From NCBI RefSeq assembly GCF_014334015.1, contig NZ_CP060488.1:3926501-3990500 (forward strand): a stretch of DNA of 64,000 bases. The letters are read 5' to 3'. Of the stretch, positions 1 to 7,455 are shown in pieces (the stretch's first letter is position 1; each line of letters starts with the position of its first letter). The position numbers and the translations under genes are program-made. The DNA comes from Bacteroides sp. M10 (lineage in GTDB: Bacteria; Bacteroidota; Bacteroidia; Bacteroidales; Bacteroidaceae). The notes below the pieces were generated by a model. It was not told the origin of the DNA. It saw only the letters and a list, made by a program, of their open reading frames with translations, and did not search any database.

Positions 1-363
1 TACTGCCGATACGAGGTTCTGCTCCCCGTATGTTTCCCGGATCCATTTCAGACTGTCGTTACACCAGTCTTCAATCCGTCCTTCCGCTTCCATTTGCTTC
101 ATGTCCTTGTTACTTCCGGTAAGGAGTATCCGGATTGCCTTCACCTGATTGGCGCTCACCTTGCGTCTGATGCCTGCCGTTTCTATCCGGTGGGCTATCG
201 CCTGCGTGCGGTTCCTCACCCCTTCGGGAAACTGTACGAGCTCCCGGTTCAGGTGTGTGCGCGTTCTGTCCGCATTCTTCGGGTGAACGGTGCGCTCTAT
301 GTGTGCGGACATCCTGCTGTCCGTCCCTTTTGCCTTTTCCAGATGCAAAACTGCATATCCCAT
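1..363 (-). CDS. MobV-family relaxase, N-terminal part (cut by window edge)
   Basis: Minus-strand reading frame opening at an ATG at 361-363 and running off the left edge after 121 codons. The N-terminus reads MGYAVLHLEKAKG and then SAHIERTVHPKNADRTR, with an HxxR-type first motif. This is the typical opening of Mob/Pre (MobV) relaxases of Bacteroides plasmids and mobilizable elements. Family members nick one strand at oriT and stay bound to the 5' end during conjugal transfer. The gene is last in a minus-strand series integrase - unknown - HTH - ATPase - primase - mob, which fits an NBU-like mobilizable element. The 183-bp gap before it contains a strong inverted repeat that could be oriT. 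The catalytic C-terminal part lies outside the window, so activity cannot be judged. Confidence 0.85.
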   Translation of the reverse strand, partial: MGYAVLHLEKAKGTDSRMSAHIERTVHPKNADRTRTHLNRELVQFPEGVRNRTQAIAHRIETAGIRRKVSANQVKAIRILLTGSNKDMKQMEAEGRIEDWCNDSLKWIRETYGEQNLVSAV

Positions 364-446
364 AACTGTCAATAATTTCAGGTTAATACTTCCCCTGCCT
401 TGCTTTTATGCCGCATGGCAGACGGGGTTTCCAAAGGGGCGGCGCC

Positions 447-516
447 CCTATGGCTCGTTGGGGCTTTTTTAGCAATGTGTGCATTGCGTTAAGAAAAAGC
501 CCTAATGAGCTATGGC
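447..516. repeat. Long imperfect inverted repeat with inner hairpin, candidate oriT
   Basis: The arms at about 448-469 and 494-515 are complementary over 22 positions, and the few mismatches are transitions that allow G-U pairs. Inside them sits a perfect 6-bp hairpin, GCAATG (472-477) and CATTGC (482-487), with a TGTG loop. The structure fills most of the 183 bp between the primase stop (547) and the mob start (363). Origins of transfer of MobV elements usually lie just upstream of mob and contain inverted repeats, so oriT is the favoured reading. A terminator for the primase transcript is the alternative, because one arm ends in a T run on each strand. Confidence 0.5.
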
Positions 517-546
517 TTTTTTCAAAGCCTTCCGGTGGCTCTACGG

Positions 547-1566
547 TTACATCCTGATACCTTTGTTTTTCTTTTTCAGTTGCTCTGCCTGCCGTTGTCC
601 TTTCTCCGGCTCCGGTCTCTGCTGCTGATGTTCGGCTTGTCCGTTTTGCTTACTCCGCAGGCAGTCGTTCAGGTCGTTGTAGCCTCCGTATATGTGCGAC
701 GCGTCCCGGACGCGCAGCCCGTATTCCTCCCGCAGTTCCTGAACAGCTTCCATTCCCGCTTTGTCGTTGTCGAGGAAACAGTGGATGCACCCGTAACCGC
801 CCAATGGTCGGATTGCCTTGGAGAGGTTGGAAGTCGAGTTCAGTACGATGTAGTCCTGCCCGTCAAGTTCGGGACGGTCGGGACACCTTTCCAGCCGCAG
901 GGTGAGGAAAGAGAGGTAGTCCATGAATCCCTCGAAGATGTAGCATGCCTCCTTCGGCTCCGATTGCCGTATATGGGTGATGTCCTTCGGTGCTATGCAT
1001 CCCTTGAAATGCTTGTTGCGTATCTCGTATCCTCCCGAACGGTTGGGGAAGCCTATAGCATAGTATGGGGTTTCCCCAGTCAGATAGCGGACCTCCCTGC
1101 ATTCTCTTTTTGCCAATTCCGTATTTATTCCCCTTTGCCGCAGGTAGGCATACAGGGCGGGAGAGGAGAGCGGTACTACCTCCAACTGCCGGAAACTCGG
1201 CTTTGACAAGGGTTGCTTGCCAAAAGAGAAAGAGGCCGGGCGCACGTTTTGTGCCTGCTCCTTTATCCTTTCCAAGAGGTAGGGCAGACTGTCGGATGCG
1301 TATAGCTCCTGTGCCAGTGCGATGATATTACCACCTTTGCCTGCGCCAAAATCATACCATAGGTTGCGTTCGGTGTTCACCTTGAAGGAGGGTTCCTGTT
1401 CGTCCCTGAACGGTGAGTTGTACCATAGACTACCACCCTGTTGCCTTACCGGACTGTATCCAAGACTGTGCAGATATTCCTCTATGCGTATCTGCTTCGC
1501 TTCGTAAGTATTCGATAAACTCCCTCGTATAATGGGTAACGTATGTTCATAATATCGTTTATTCAT
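547..1566 (-). CDS. Toprim-domain DNA primase with IS66-encoded N-terminus
   Basis: 339 residues. Toprim motifs are visible: the acidic EGFMDYLSFL and the DxD-type FLDNDKAGMEAV. The N-terminal region WYNSPFRDEQEPSFKVNTER followed by LWYDFGAGKGGNIIALA aligns with the CHC2 primase zinc-finger fold, but the usual Cys/His ligands are absent. In NBU-type elements a primase gene lies just before mob and contributes to excision or replication. The first 21 residues (1504-1566) are encoded by the end of the IS66 element. Family-like sequence begins at E22 (EAKQIRIEEYL), exactly at the target duplication. The ancestral start, at 4463-4465 with the protein beginning MMNMNEAKQ, is now stranded beyond the IS. 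Expression therefore depends on a promoter and start within the IS end or on read-through. A charged, Gln/Lys-rich tail ends the protein. Confidence 0.8.
   Translation of the reverse strand: MNKRYYEHTLPIIRGSLSNTYEAKQIRIEEYLHSLGYSPVRQQGGSLWYNSPFRDEQEPSFKVNTERNLWYDFGAGKGGNIIALAQELYASDSLPYLLERIKEQAQNVRPASFSFGKQPLSKPSFRQLEVVPLSSPALYAYLRQRGINTELAKRECREVRYLTGETPYYAIGFPNRSGGYEIRNKHFKGCIAPKDITHIRQSEPKEACYIFEGFMDYLSFLTLRLERCPDRPELDGQDYIVLNSTSNLSKAIRPLGGYGCIHCFLDNDKAGMEAVQELREEYGLRVRDASHIYGGYNDLNDCLRSKQNGQAEHQQQRPEPEKGQRQAEQLKKKNKGIRM
1496..1503. repeat. IS66 target-site duplication, left copy (TTCGCTTC)
   Basis: The 8 bp TTCGCTTC immediately outside the left inverted repeat is repeated exactly at 4443-4450. 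Eight-bp duplications are typical of IS66. In the primase frame they encode E and A plus part of the next codon, so the insertion split codons near the gene start. Confidence 0.95.
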
Positions 1567-1650
1567 TTTATCGTTCTATGATTTATTGTTACATCAATTC
1601 AACCAAAAGATGTGCAGGGTTCTATAGAAGTTGATATTTTTCCTACTAAT

Positions 1651-1860
1651 GGAGCGGATAAAAGGGAGTTTCCCCCCTTTTCCCTTATTTTCCTGTGATA
1701 AATGGGATAAAGCGGTATTTTTATCCCTGCTTTCCCGCCATAATTGGTATAAAAGGGTATTCTTTCCCTTATTTTCCCTATTTATCGGGGATAATGAAGA
1801 TAAAAACGGCACTTTATTCCCTATTTTCCCGTCTTGATTGGTATAAAACGGTAGTTTTCC
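1651..1860. repeat. Degenerate tandem repeats inside the IS66 3' non-coding region
   Basis: A core like (G/T)ATAAAAsGG recurs at 1657, 1706, 1748, 1799 and 1842. Spacings are 49, 42, 51 and 43 bp, alternating with TTTCCC/ATTTTCCC blocks. Short ORFs on both strands here simply translate the repeat. The array lies within the IS boundaries, so it belongs to the IS66 element and is not a replication origin of the host element. Possible roles are transposase binding or transcription control at the IS end; none can be shown from sequence. Confidence 0.75.
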
Positions 1861-1887
1861 CGTGTTTAGGCGGGATTTATGAAGGTA

Positions 1888-3561
1888 TCAGGAGTCTTTC
1901 TTGGGAGATTCCGGTGGCGTAACGGATAATATCTTGCCACCGGATAACAGATTGTCAGGTAATAATTCGGCCAGATCCATCGAGTAGTCATCGTCATAAT
2001 CATGTACATGTTCAAGGAAGTAGATCAGCCACGTGCGGAAGTCAGCCCCGGCAGCCTTGCAGCAGCCGAAGAACGAGTAGAGCACCGCTGCATCTTCAGC
2101 GGCATCATTATTGCCACAGAACAGGTAATTACGTCTGCCGCACGCGACAGGCCGCACTTTATTTTCTATCTCGTTATTATCCGGTCTGTAGCGACCGTCA
2201 AGATGGTATCTGGAGAGTTTGTCGAACCTTCCGTATGTATATTTTATGGCTTTTCCGATAGGACTGCCTTTCATCACTTTGGGATATTCATTGACCAGCC
2301 ATTTCTCGAAGCGCACAAGTATGGGATATGCAAGACGTGTCCTAAGTTCAGCCCTCTGTTCATAGGTCAGGCGTTCATCGTCAGCCTTGCGCTCCACGTC
2401 ATAAAGCAGCTGTATCTGTTCGAGCGCATAGTCGGCACGCTGCGTGTCATTCTTTCTTGCCTCCCAAAAATATCTGCGCGCATGGGCCCAGCAGCCAAGA
2501 AGGATAATGCCTTTCTTGGCGTCCAGCATCTCGTACCTTTCGTACCCGTCCGTCTGTATGGCTCCCCGGAACTTGCCGAAGAGTTTCAGCACCACCTTTC
2601 CACTTCGGGAACCCTTGTCATAGTAAAAGAACTGACGTCCGGTCATGACGCTGCGCACAAGCCAGATATAACCTTTGACCGTCTTGTGTCTCTCGTCATT
2701 CATCACGGGGATTGTCGTCTCATCCGACTGTATGTAGTCAGTCTGCATCACCAGATCCCATAATCGGAAGTACAGGGGTCTTAGCAGATCCGCCACATCC
2801 TTGAACCAGTCGTTGACCGTTGACGCGGGGAGGTGTACCCCCACACGCTTGAACTGTTCCAGTTGTCTGTGGAACGGTATGTGATCCACATATTTCCCTA
2901 TCATCATGTCTGCCAGCAATGAGGCGGAGGCATAGCTCTTTGCTATCGGCATGACGGGAAGCGGGCCGGTCCTGAACTCGTCCGTCCCCTTCCGTTTGGC
3001 TGTATGGCGCACTATCCTGCGGATATAGAACTTCTCGGGCTCGTGCATAAGGATCTCGGTCACTTCCTCTCCGGGAAGGAGCGTCCACTCCTCCGGATTA
3101 TACCCTTCGGGATATATATGAACCTCCTCACGCGCAAGATTTTCCGGAAGGGATTTTCTCGTAGGATGTTGCCTCCTCGCTTTTTTACGGGCGATGATCG
3201 CTTCTCTGGTAGCCTTCAGCTCCTTTTCCGCTTCCTCTGCGGCTTCAGCCTCCCGGGGAAGCATGTCGAAGCCTTCAAAATCCAGCCAGCGGTCCTGGGC
3301 GTCAGGCTTTATGAACTTTTCCGCCTTCTTCCCGTACAACTGCCGTTCAAGATAGGATACACGTTGTTCCAGACTGTTGATTTTTGCTTCCTTTTGGGCG
3401 ATTATGGCATCCTTGTCAGACAATAAAGCCTCATACGCCTCTTTGTCCGCAGCTTCAAGGGGCTGCGTGGACACCATCTCCTTCAACCGGCTGTTTTCTC
3501 TATACAGACAGTCGCATTTGTGCATGAGATCCTTTATCAGTAATTCCTTATCGGTTGGCAT
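1888..3561 (-). CDS. tnpC: IS66 transposase TnpC
   Basis: 557 residues. An N-terminal coiled-coil/leucine-rich segment (about residues 10-75) is followed by a Lys/Arg-rich zinc-binding and DNA-binding region and the DDE catalytic domain. Acidic residues are visible in YIQSDETTIPV, IQTDGYERYE and the terminal block NNEIENKVRPVACGRRNYLF. It catalyses cut-and-join transposition of the element. Length and motif order fit a complete IS66 DDE transposase. It is the third gene of the tnpA-tnpB-tnpC unit and starts 75 bp after tnpB ends. Confidence 0.95.
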   Translation of the reverse strand: MPTDKELLIKDLMHKCDCLYRENSRLKEMVSTQPLEAADKEAYEALLSDKDAIIAQKEAKINSLEQRVSYLERQLYGKKAEKFIKPDAQDRWLDFEGFDMLPREAEAAEEAEKELKATREAIIARKKARRQHPTRKSLPENLAREEVHIYPEGYNPEEWTLLPGEEVTEILMHEPEKFYIRRIVRHTAKRKGTDEFRTGPLPVMPIAKSYASASLLADMMIGKYVDHIPFHRQLEQFKRVGVHLPASTVNDWFKDVADLLRPLYFRLWDLVMQTDYIQSDETTIPVMNDERHKTVKGYIWLVRSVMTGRQFFYYDKGSRSGKVVLKLFGKFRGAIQTDGYERYEMLDAKKGIILLGCWAHARRYFWEARKNDTQRADYALEQIQLLYDVERKADDERLTYEQRAELRTRLAYPILVRFEKWLVNEYPKVMKGSPIGKAIKYTYGRFDKLSRYHLDGRYRPDNNEIENKVRPVACGRRNYLFCGNNDAAEDAAVLYSFFGCCKAAGADFRTWLIYFLEHVHDYDDDYSMDLAELLPDNLLSGGKILSVTPPESPKKDS

Positions 3562-3636
3562 AATCGTTTAATTATGATGCCAAGATACTAAAAAACAGCC
3601 GGAATACGACATTGTATATGTTATAATTTGTTACAA

Positions 3637-4002
3637 CTACAACCCATGGAAACCACTTCTTTTATAACGCCTGACCTTGCTGCCGTCCATTCCCTGGACC
3701 ATCATCACAAGGTCATTCCAGAAGGTTTCAATCGCTTTAATCCGACCTTCCTCCGTATTTATGACCGGCAGATGGAAGTGCCCCTGTTCCAGTTTCATGT
3801 GGTATATCACCAGACCACCATATTCCATATGGAGGATTTTCATACAGGTACAGTTCGCATTGATAAAAATGAAAGCGTCACCGTCCCGTACATTCTTTCC
3901 CATCTGGTTGGTCACGATGCCGCTAAGCGTATAAAAGCTCTTACGCATGTCTGTCGGATACGGGTAAAGATAATATCTGTTGGATTCATTCAAAGAAAAC
4001 AT
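3637..4002 (-). CDS. tnpB: IS66 accessory protein TnpB (Orf2)
   Basis: 121 residues beginning MFSLNESNRYYLYPYPTDMR, which matches the IS66 Orf2 signature (YLYP..TDMRK.F..L...V). This is a small conserved protein required with TnpA and TnpC for transposition of three-gene IS66 elements; its biochemical role is unclear. The start lies 3 bp after the tnpA stop, so the two are probably translationally coupled. Confidence 0.93.
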   Translation of the reverse strand: MFSLNESNRYYLYPYPTDMRKSFYTLSGIVTNQMGKNVRDGDAFIFINANCTCMKILHMEYGGLVIYHMKLEQGHFHLPVINTEEGRIKAIETFWNDLVMMVQGMDGSKVRRYKRSGFHGL

Positions 4003-4005
4003 AGG

Positions 4006-4362
4006 CTAACGGTTTGAATTCAAAAATATCAGGGTTTGCAATACCTCCGGTGACAAAGGGCTGTTCAAGCGGACTGTGACGCCATTGGGATAGGAGATCT
4101 CACATAGCGGCTGGGGAATTGGCGACGGGCTGACCGGAGGGGCAGACTGAAGGGATTTCTCCTTATGGGGAAGACTGACCTGTCCCTTACTGTTTACCTT
4201 TACCGGGATAAAGCCGCCTTTGCGCAGCAGCTTGGAACGCCACGCGTAGAAACGTTTGGGACGAATACATTCATTCGAACAAAAATCTATAACTGAAAGT
4301 CCGCTCGACTTGAAACGGGCATAAATAGATTCAAAATCTTCCATGGTCCATTGATGTGACAT
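4006..4362 (-). CDS. tnpA: IS66 accessory protein TnpA (Orf1)
   Basis: 118 residues. The N-terminal half (MEDFESIYARFKSSGLSVID followed by FCSNECIRPKRFYAWRSKL) resembles a helix-turn-helix of the IS66 Orf1 type. The C-terminal half ends ISYPNGVTVRLNSPLSPEVL. It is the first gene of the IS66 operon, 60 bp inside the right inverted repeat, and is probably a DNA-binding regulator or terminus-recognition subunit. Confidence 0.9.
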   Translation of the reverse strand: MSHQWTMEDFESIYARFKSSGLSVIDFCSNECIRPKRFYAWRSKLLRKGGFIPVKVNSKGQVSLPHKEKSLQSAPPVSPSPIPQPLCEISYPNGVTVRLNSPLSPEVLQTLIFLNSNR

Positions 4363-4442
4363 AATGATTGAGCTTTTTTACTTTGGCTACAAAAGTAACA
4401 TCACATTTTTAGAATGAAAGGGGGAGTTTATCGAATACTTAC

Positions 4443-4465
4443 TTCGCTTCATTCATGTTCATCAT
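4443..4465 (-). other. IS66 TSD right copy and stranded original start of the primase gene
   Basis: 4443-4450 is the second TTCGCTTC copy. Reading left from 4465 on the minus strand gives ATG ATG AAC ATG AAT and then GAA GCG from the TSD. Joined across the IS this reads MMNMNEAKQIRIEEYL, continuous with the primase at 1503. This fragment is therefore the original 5' end of the primase gene, separated by the insertion. Confidence 0.88.
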
Positions 4466-4501
4466 ATTTCTGTTTTAAGTAGATATTGTTTTTGGGGTTT
4501 T

Positions 4502-4774
4502 CGCCCGTACCCTTTCATGTGTAACGGGCTGCATCCGCTTTACTTTACTTTGCTATATATATGCCCCCAGACTAAAGTAAAGCGGTTTCCGGTCTGTGCC
4601 GTCATGGTGGAGGCCGGGTATGAGACCATACCCTTTTTCCGTACTGTCATACTGTTGTTCTTGTCAAGTGTGAATATTATTTTTTCTTTTCGCCCGTATC
4701 TTTTTGTATATTACGGGCTATATCCACTTTACTTTACTTCCGTATATATATGGTACGGGACTAAAGTAAAGTGG
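4502..4774. repeat. Two 189-bp-spaced copies of a double-hairpin module
   Basis: Each copy has a first inverted repeat (GCCCGT ... ACGGGC, at 4504 and 4693) and then a 13-bp perfect stem. Copy 1 pairs CCGCTTTACTTTA (4535-4547) with TAAAGTAAAGCGG (4573-4585). Copy 2 pairs CCACTTTACTTTA (4724-4736) with TAAAGTAAAGTGG (4762-4774). Arm sequences differ between copies by a paired change (G-C to A-T), so the stem is conserved. Loops carry a TATATATATG element in both. The array fills the gap between the ATPase stop and the original primase start. It is possibly a single-strand initiation or replication origin structure. Confidence 0.75.
4616..4638 (+). terminator. Terminator-like hairpin between the two modules (plus strand)
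   Basis: GGGTAT (4616-4621), loop GAGACC, ATACCC (4628-4633), then a run of five T. It would stop plus-strand transcription, antisense to the element's genes. The short stem makes this tentative. Confidence 0.35.
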
Positions 4775-4790
4775 TTCCCATACAATACCG

Positions 4791-5864
4791 CTAATAGTGA
4801 AAATCGGGTTTGAAGGTGTATTTCCTGCCGTTCTCCTGTACTATCATCCGTTTGTTTTTCAGTACTGTAATGAGGTCTGTCAGCCTGTTTCCCCCAAGCA
4901 TGACACCGACAGAAGCGTAGGTTTCCCTCAATTCTTCCGCAAGCTCCTTGTAGCCGTATTCATCTTTGAGTGTGAATGCCGCTTCCAGTGCGATGCGGTG
5001 CTGCTTCTCTGTGATGTCCTTGTAGGGGTCGAACTTCTCCCTTTTCCCTTTTCCCGGATCCTTGTGTTTGAACAGGTATTCGTCCAGCAGTTCGGGTAAT
5101 GCCTCCCCGTTGATGCGGAATGCGAACGGTTCGAAGTTCATCGCCCTGATATGTGCTGCCTTGACCGTACTGATGTCGGGGTCCTTCTCGTCCTTCTCCA
5201 CTTGCAGCACTGTTTCGGCCTTGTTGCTAAGCTCCGTTCCGATGTGTCCCCTTGCGTTCTCGTCCCCCTTGTTCTGATGCAGTATGGTGTGTATGTGTAT
5301 GTGTCTTTCCCCCGTCCATGTCATCAGCAGGGAGATTACCTTCGTGGACTCGCTGGGGCTGTTGATGTCGTATACCATATCCCGTATTCCGTCAATGACT
5401 ACCAGCCCTACATTTTCGGTGCGGTAAATAGCCTCCCTCACGATTGCTATTCGTTCCTCGGGTGTGTACTTCCTTAGGACAAGGAATTCAAGGTCTTTAT
5501 GGTTCCTGCCTGTCGGCAGTCCCGCCATGCGCAATATTCTTTTTGCCACTTTCGCACAGTGGTAGGAACTTTGTTCGGTATCCACATAGAGTATTTTCCT
5601 CCTGTTTTCGGGCAGTTCCGCCGTGTAGCTTAGCACTGTTCCGTTTTTCAGTGCAGCCGCCACGATTGCGGAAACATTGAACGTTTTCTTGCTCTTTGCT
5701 TTTCCGATTGATGCGCTGAAGTTCCCCAGCGTGCCTATGACGGAACCGTGTACTTTCAGTATTTCGGGTGCCCTCTCGTAGTCTTCCGAAAGGTCGAGCC
5801 GTGAGGCTTGCCACAGTATCACCGCCGCTTCGGGCGTGACTTCTTTTCTTTCTCTGTACTCCAT
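4791..5864 (-). CDS. RepA-like AAA ATPase of the mobilizable element
   Basis: 357 residues. A RecA/RepA-like fold is suggested by the P-loop-like ASIGKAKSKKT (about residue 55), a Walker B-like strand VGLVVIDGIRDM, and the later HIHTILHQNKGDENARGHIG segment typical of AAA_25/RepA-type proteins of plasmids and mobilizable elements. It is probably a hexameric replicative helicase or loader. Its neighbours are a primase and a relaxase, so a replication or excision role is inferred. A C-terminal winged-helix-like region (about 290-357) may bind DNA. The gene follows the DUF3853 gene by 12 bp and is probably co-transcribed with it. Confidence 0.75.
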   Translation of the reverse strand: MEYRERKEVTPEAAVILWQASRLDLSEDYERAPEILKVHGSVIGTLGNFSASIGKAKSKKTFNVSAIVAAALKNGTVLSYTAELPENRRKILYVDTEQSSYHCAKVAKRILRMAGLPTGRNHKDLEFLVLRKYTPEERIAIVREAIYRTENVGLVVIDGIRDMVYDINSPSESTKVISLLMTWTGERHIHIHTILHQNKGDENARGHIGTELSNKAETVLQVEKDEKDPDISTVKAAHIRAMNFEPFAFRINGEALPELLDEYLFKHKDPGKGKREKFDPYKDITEKQHRIALEAAFTLKDEYGYKELAEELRETYASVGVMLGGNRLTDLITVLKNKRMIVQENGRKYTFKPDFHY

Positions 5865-5876
5865 GTCCGTACCTCC

Positions 5877-6185
5877 TTATCTGCGTCCTCCGCTTTTGTG
5901 TCCTGCCAGTTCGAGTGCCATGTCCGCATCTACGATGATTTTGCGTCCTATCTGCGTAATGGCTCTGTCTATCTTCCCGCTTTTCTTGATGCGGTTTGCT
6001 GTGGGCATACTGCATCCGAACAGGCGTGCTATGCCGCCTATCCCGTACACGTATTTCTTTTCCGTATCGGCTATGGGCTGTGCTGCTCTCGCTTCCCTTT
6101 CCTGCAGGGCGTGTCGGTTCAGTAATATGAATTCCTCTCCCGTCATCTGCCATACGGGCTTTGATAAAAGTTCTCTGATTTCCAT
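5877..6185 (-). CDS. DUF3853 helix-turn-helix protein (excisionase-like)
   Basis: 102 residues. The N-terminus MEIRELLSKPVWQMTGEEF is characteristic of DUF3853. The central part YGIGGIARLFGCSMPTANRI followed by KKSGKIDRAITQIGRKIIVD is a MerR/excisionase-like winged helix. These small proteins accompany integrases in Bacteroides mobile elements and probably act as recombination directionality factor or regulator. The gene sits directly upstream of the ATPase gene. Confidence 0.75.
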   Translation of the reverse strand: MEIRELLSKPVWQMTGEEFILLNRHALQEREARAAQPIADTEKKYVYGIGGIARLFGCSMPTANRIKKSGKIDRAITQIGRKIIVDADMALELAGHKSGGRR

Positions 6186-6407
6186 GTTGGAATGAATTTA
6201 ACGTTTGTACTGTAAGCCCTGCGCACGGGCTTTTTTGTTTCGTTCGAACAGTGCAAAGTTAATCCCGGATACGGGTGGTAAGGATGTGGATAGCGTGAAT
6301 GGAGTATCACGCTATCTCACTAAATATCAGAAGATAATAAAGAGTGGTGAAAAATATTTCGGGTGGTAAAAGTGGTTGTTTCGTGGAATGTCGTGGCGTA
6401 TCGCTAA
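6186..6407. other. Intergenic region of the mobilizable element
   Basis: 222 bp between the unknown gene (ending 6408) and the DUF3853 start. It is A/T-rich, with repeated GGTGGTAA and TATCAC-type words around 6260-6410. It probably contains the promoter of the DUF3853-ATPase-primase unit. No clear -7/-33 pair or terminator was recognised. Confidence 0.4.
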
Positions 6408-7442
6408 CTATCGGAATATTGACTGCATTTCCTTCGCAAATATCTGATTGCTGTCACTGGGTAAATCGGTCCGGGGTACGGGTGCCTTGTATTTGGACTT
6501 GTAATATTTTATATCTATCTCCAGCAGTTTCATGATTTCCTCCTTCCACTTTTCTCTGTCGGGTTTGGAAAGTGTTTCTCCCATGAGAAATATCAGGTAG
6601 CATACACGTGCCTTTTCATCCTTTCTCACCTTTAATCTGCTCGCGCACGGTTGCAAGTTCATGTTGGCGTAGAAGTCCAGTTCATTGATCTCCTCGAACT
6701 GCTCTCCGTTGCATGTCTCGTGAATGGCTGACAGGAGTTTCATGGGGAAATAGACCGGGCTTTTTTTTGATATGGTGTCAGATGCGGAACTTTCTTTTTC
6801 TTCCTCTCCTTTTTTCTTTTGGCCGGTCATGTATTTATCAAGAATTGCCAGCAGCGATCCGTCCAGCCTGTATATGTCTCCGCAGCGGTTTTTCAGGTAT
6901 TGCAGGGCTTCCCGCCTTGCCTGTTTCTTCTTTGCATATAGTTCATCCAGTTTGGCTTTCTCCCTGTCGTATTCCTGCTTGCACCGTTCGTACCTCTTTT
7001 CCAAAAGCTCCTCTTCCTGACGGTCGTGTTCCCTGAAACCGACTGCCTCCAAAGAGCCGTTAGCTTCCATAAGTTCCCGGTAATATTCGTTTGTGATTTG
7101 CATTTGTCTTTCGATGTCCCGGTCATAACATCTTTCATGCTGCCGGCAGATATGTTCAATATCGAGACGGTCGAAAAACTCCTTGCAGGTATTATACATT
7201 GAGATATTGTTTTCAATCTCCCGTTTCAGGCTGTTCAGCAATATGGAAAAGTGCGTACCCTCCGTTTCAAGCATGAGGCTGATAAGTGCCTTTTCAAAGG
7301 TCTGTGTGTCTTCATACTCTTTGTAAAAGTCATGAATAAACTTCTGCTTCTCAAAAGAGAGGCCGTCACCGGATGTTATTTCCGTATATGTCTTGTTGAG
7401 TTTCCCGTAGCGGGGTATCATTGAGGTTATTCTTTCTTCCAT
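6408..7442 (-). CDS. Unknown coiled-coil protein of the mobilizable element
   Basis: 344 residues, not recognised as a named family. Residues about 125-185 are strongly charged and heptad-like (EEELLEKRYERCKQEYDREK and following), which predicts a long coiled coil. A Lys/Glu-rich linker (about 215-230) separates it from a C-terminal globular part. There is no signal peptide or membrane segment. It lies 13 bp downstream of the integrase stop in the same direction, so it is probably co-transcribed with int. Its position matches the accessory genes that follow int in NBU-type elements and take part in excision. Function unknown. Confidence 0.6.
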   Translation of the reverse strand: MEERITSMIPRYGKLNKTYTEITSGDGLSFEKQKFIHDFYKEYEDTQTFEKALISLMLETEGTHFSILLNSLKREIENNISMYNTCKEFFDRLDIEHICRQHERCYDRDIERQMQITNEYYRELMEANGSLEAVGFREHDRQEEELLEKRYERCKQEYDREKAKLDELYAKKKQARREALQYLKNRCGDIYRLDGSLLAILDKYMTGQKKKGEEEKESSASDTISKKSPVYFPMKLLSAIHETCNGEQFEEINELDFYANMNLQPCASRLKVRKDEKARVCYLIFLMGETLSKPDREKWKEEIMKLLEIDIKYYKSKYKAPVPRTDLPSDSNQIFAKEMQSIFR

Positions 7443-7455
7443 GCTATTGTTGTGT

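Larger units (their letters stand above)
1504..4442 (-). mobile_element. IS66-family insertion sequence (2939 bp, three ORFs)
   Basis: The terminal inverted repeats at 1504-1524 and 4422-4442 match over 21 bp, beginning GTAAGTATTCGATAAACTCC from the outside. Both ends are flanked by the 8-bp direct repeat TTCGCTTC. Inside, on the minus strand, are tnpA (4362-4006), tnpB (4002-3637) and tnpC (3561-1888), the classical three-gene IS66 order. About 360 bp between the tnpC stop and the left end is not transposase coding; it holds short tandem repeats and the first 21 codons of the present primase ORF. All three genes look intact, and the perfect TSD and IRs suggest a recent insertion. Confidence 0.95.

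Noticed and set aside
505..1206. 233-residue plus-strand ORF
   Set aside because: Antisense to the Toprim primase; composition reflects the opposite strand.
1651..1860. Iterons of the mobilizable element's replication origin
   Set aside because: The inverted repeats and target duplications place this array inside the IS66, so it is not native to the element.
1594..1922. Short ORFs on both strands of the repeat array (68-75 residues)
   Set aside because: They are low-complexity translations of the tandem repeats in the IS66 end, with no start context or family resemblance.
2002..2763. 253-residue plus-strand ORF, and a similar 244-residue ORF at 28256-28990
   Set aside because: Both are antisense to IS66 tnpC genes that have clear DDE motifs.
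4422..4442. Primase promoter in the IS right end
   Set aside because: The present primase ORF lies at the opposite IS end; no -7/-33 pair was seen here directed to it.
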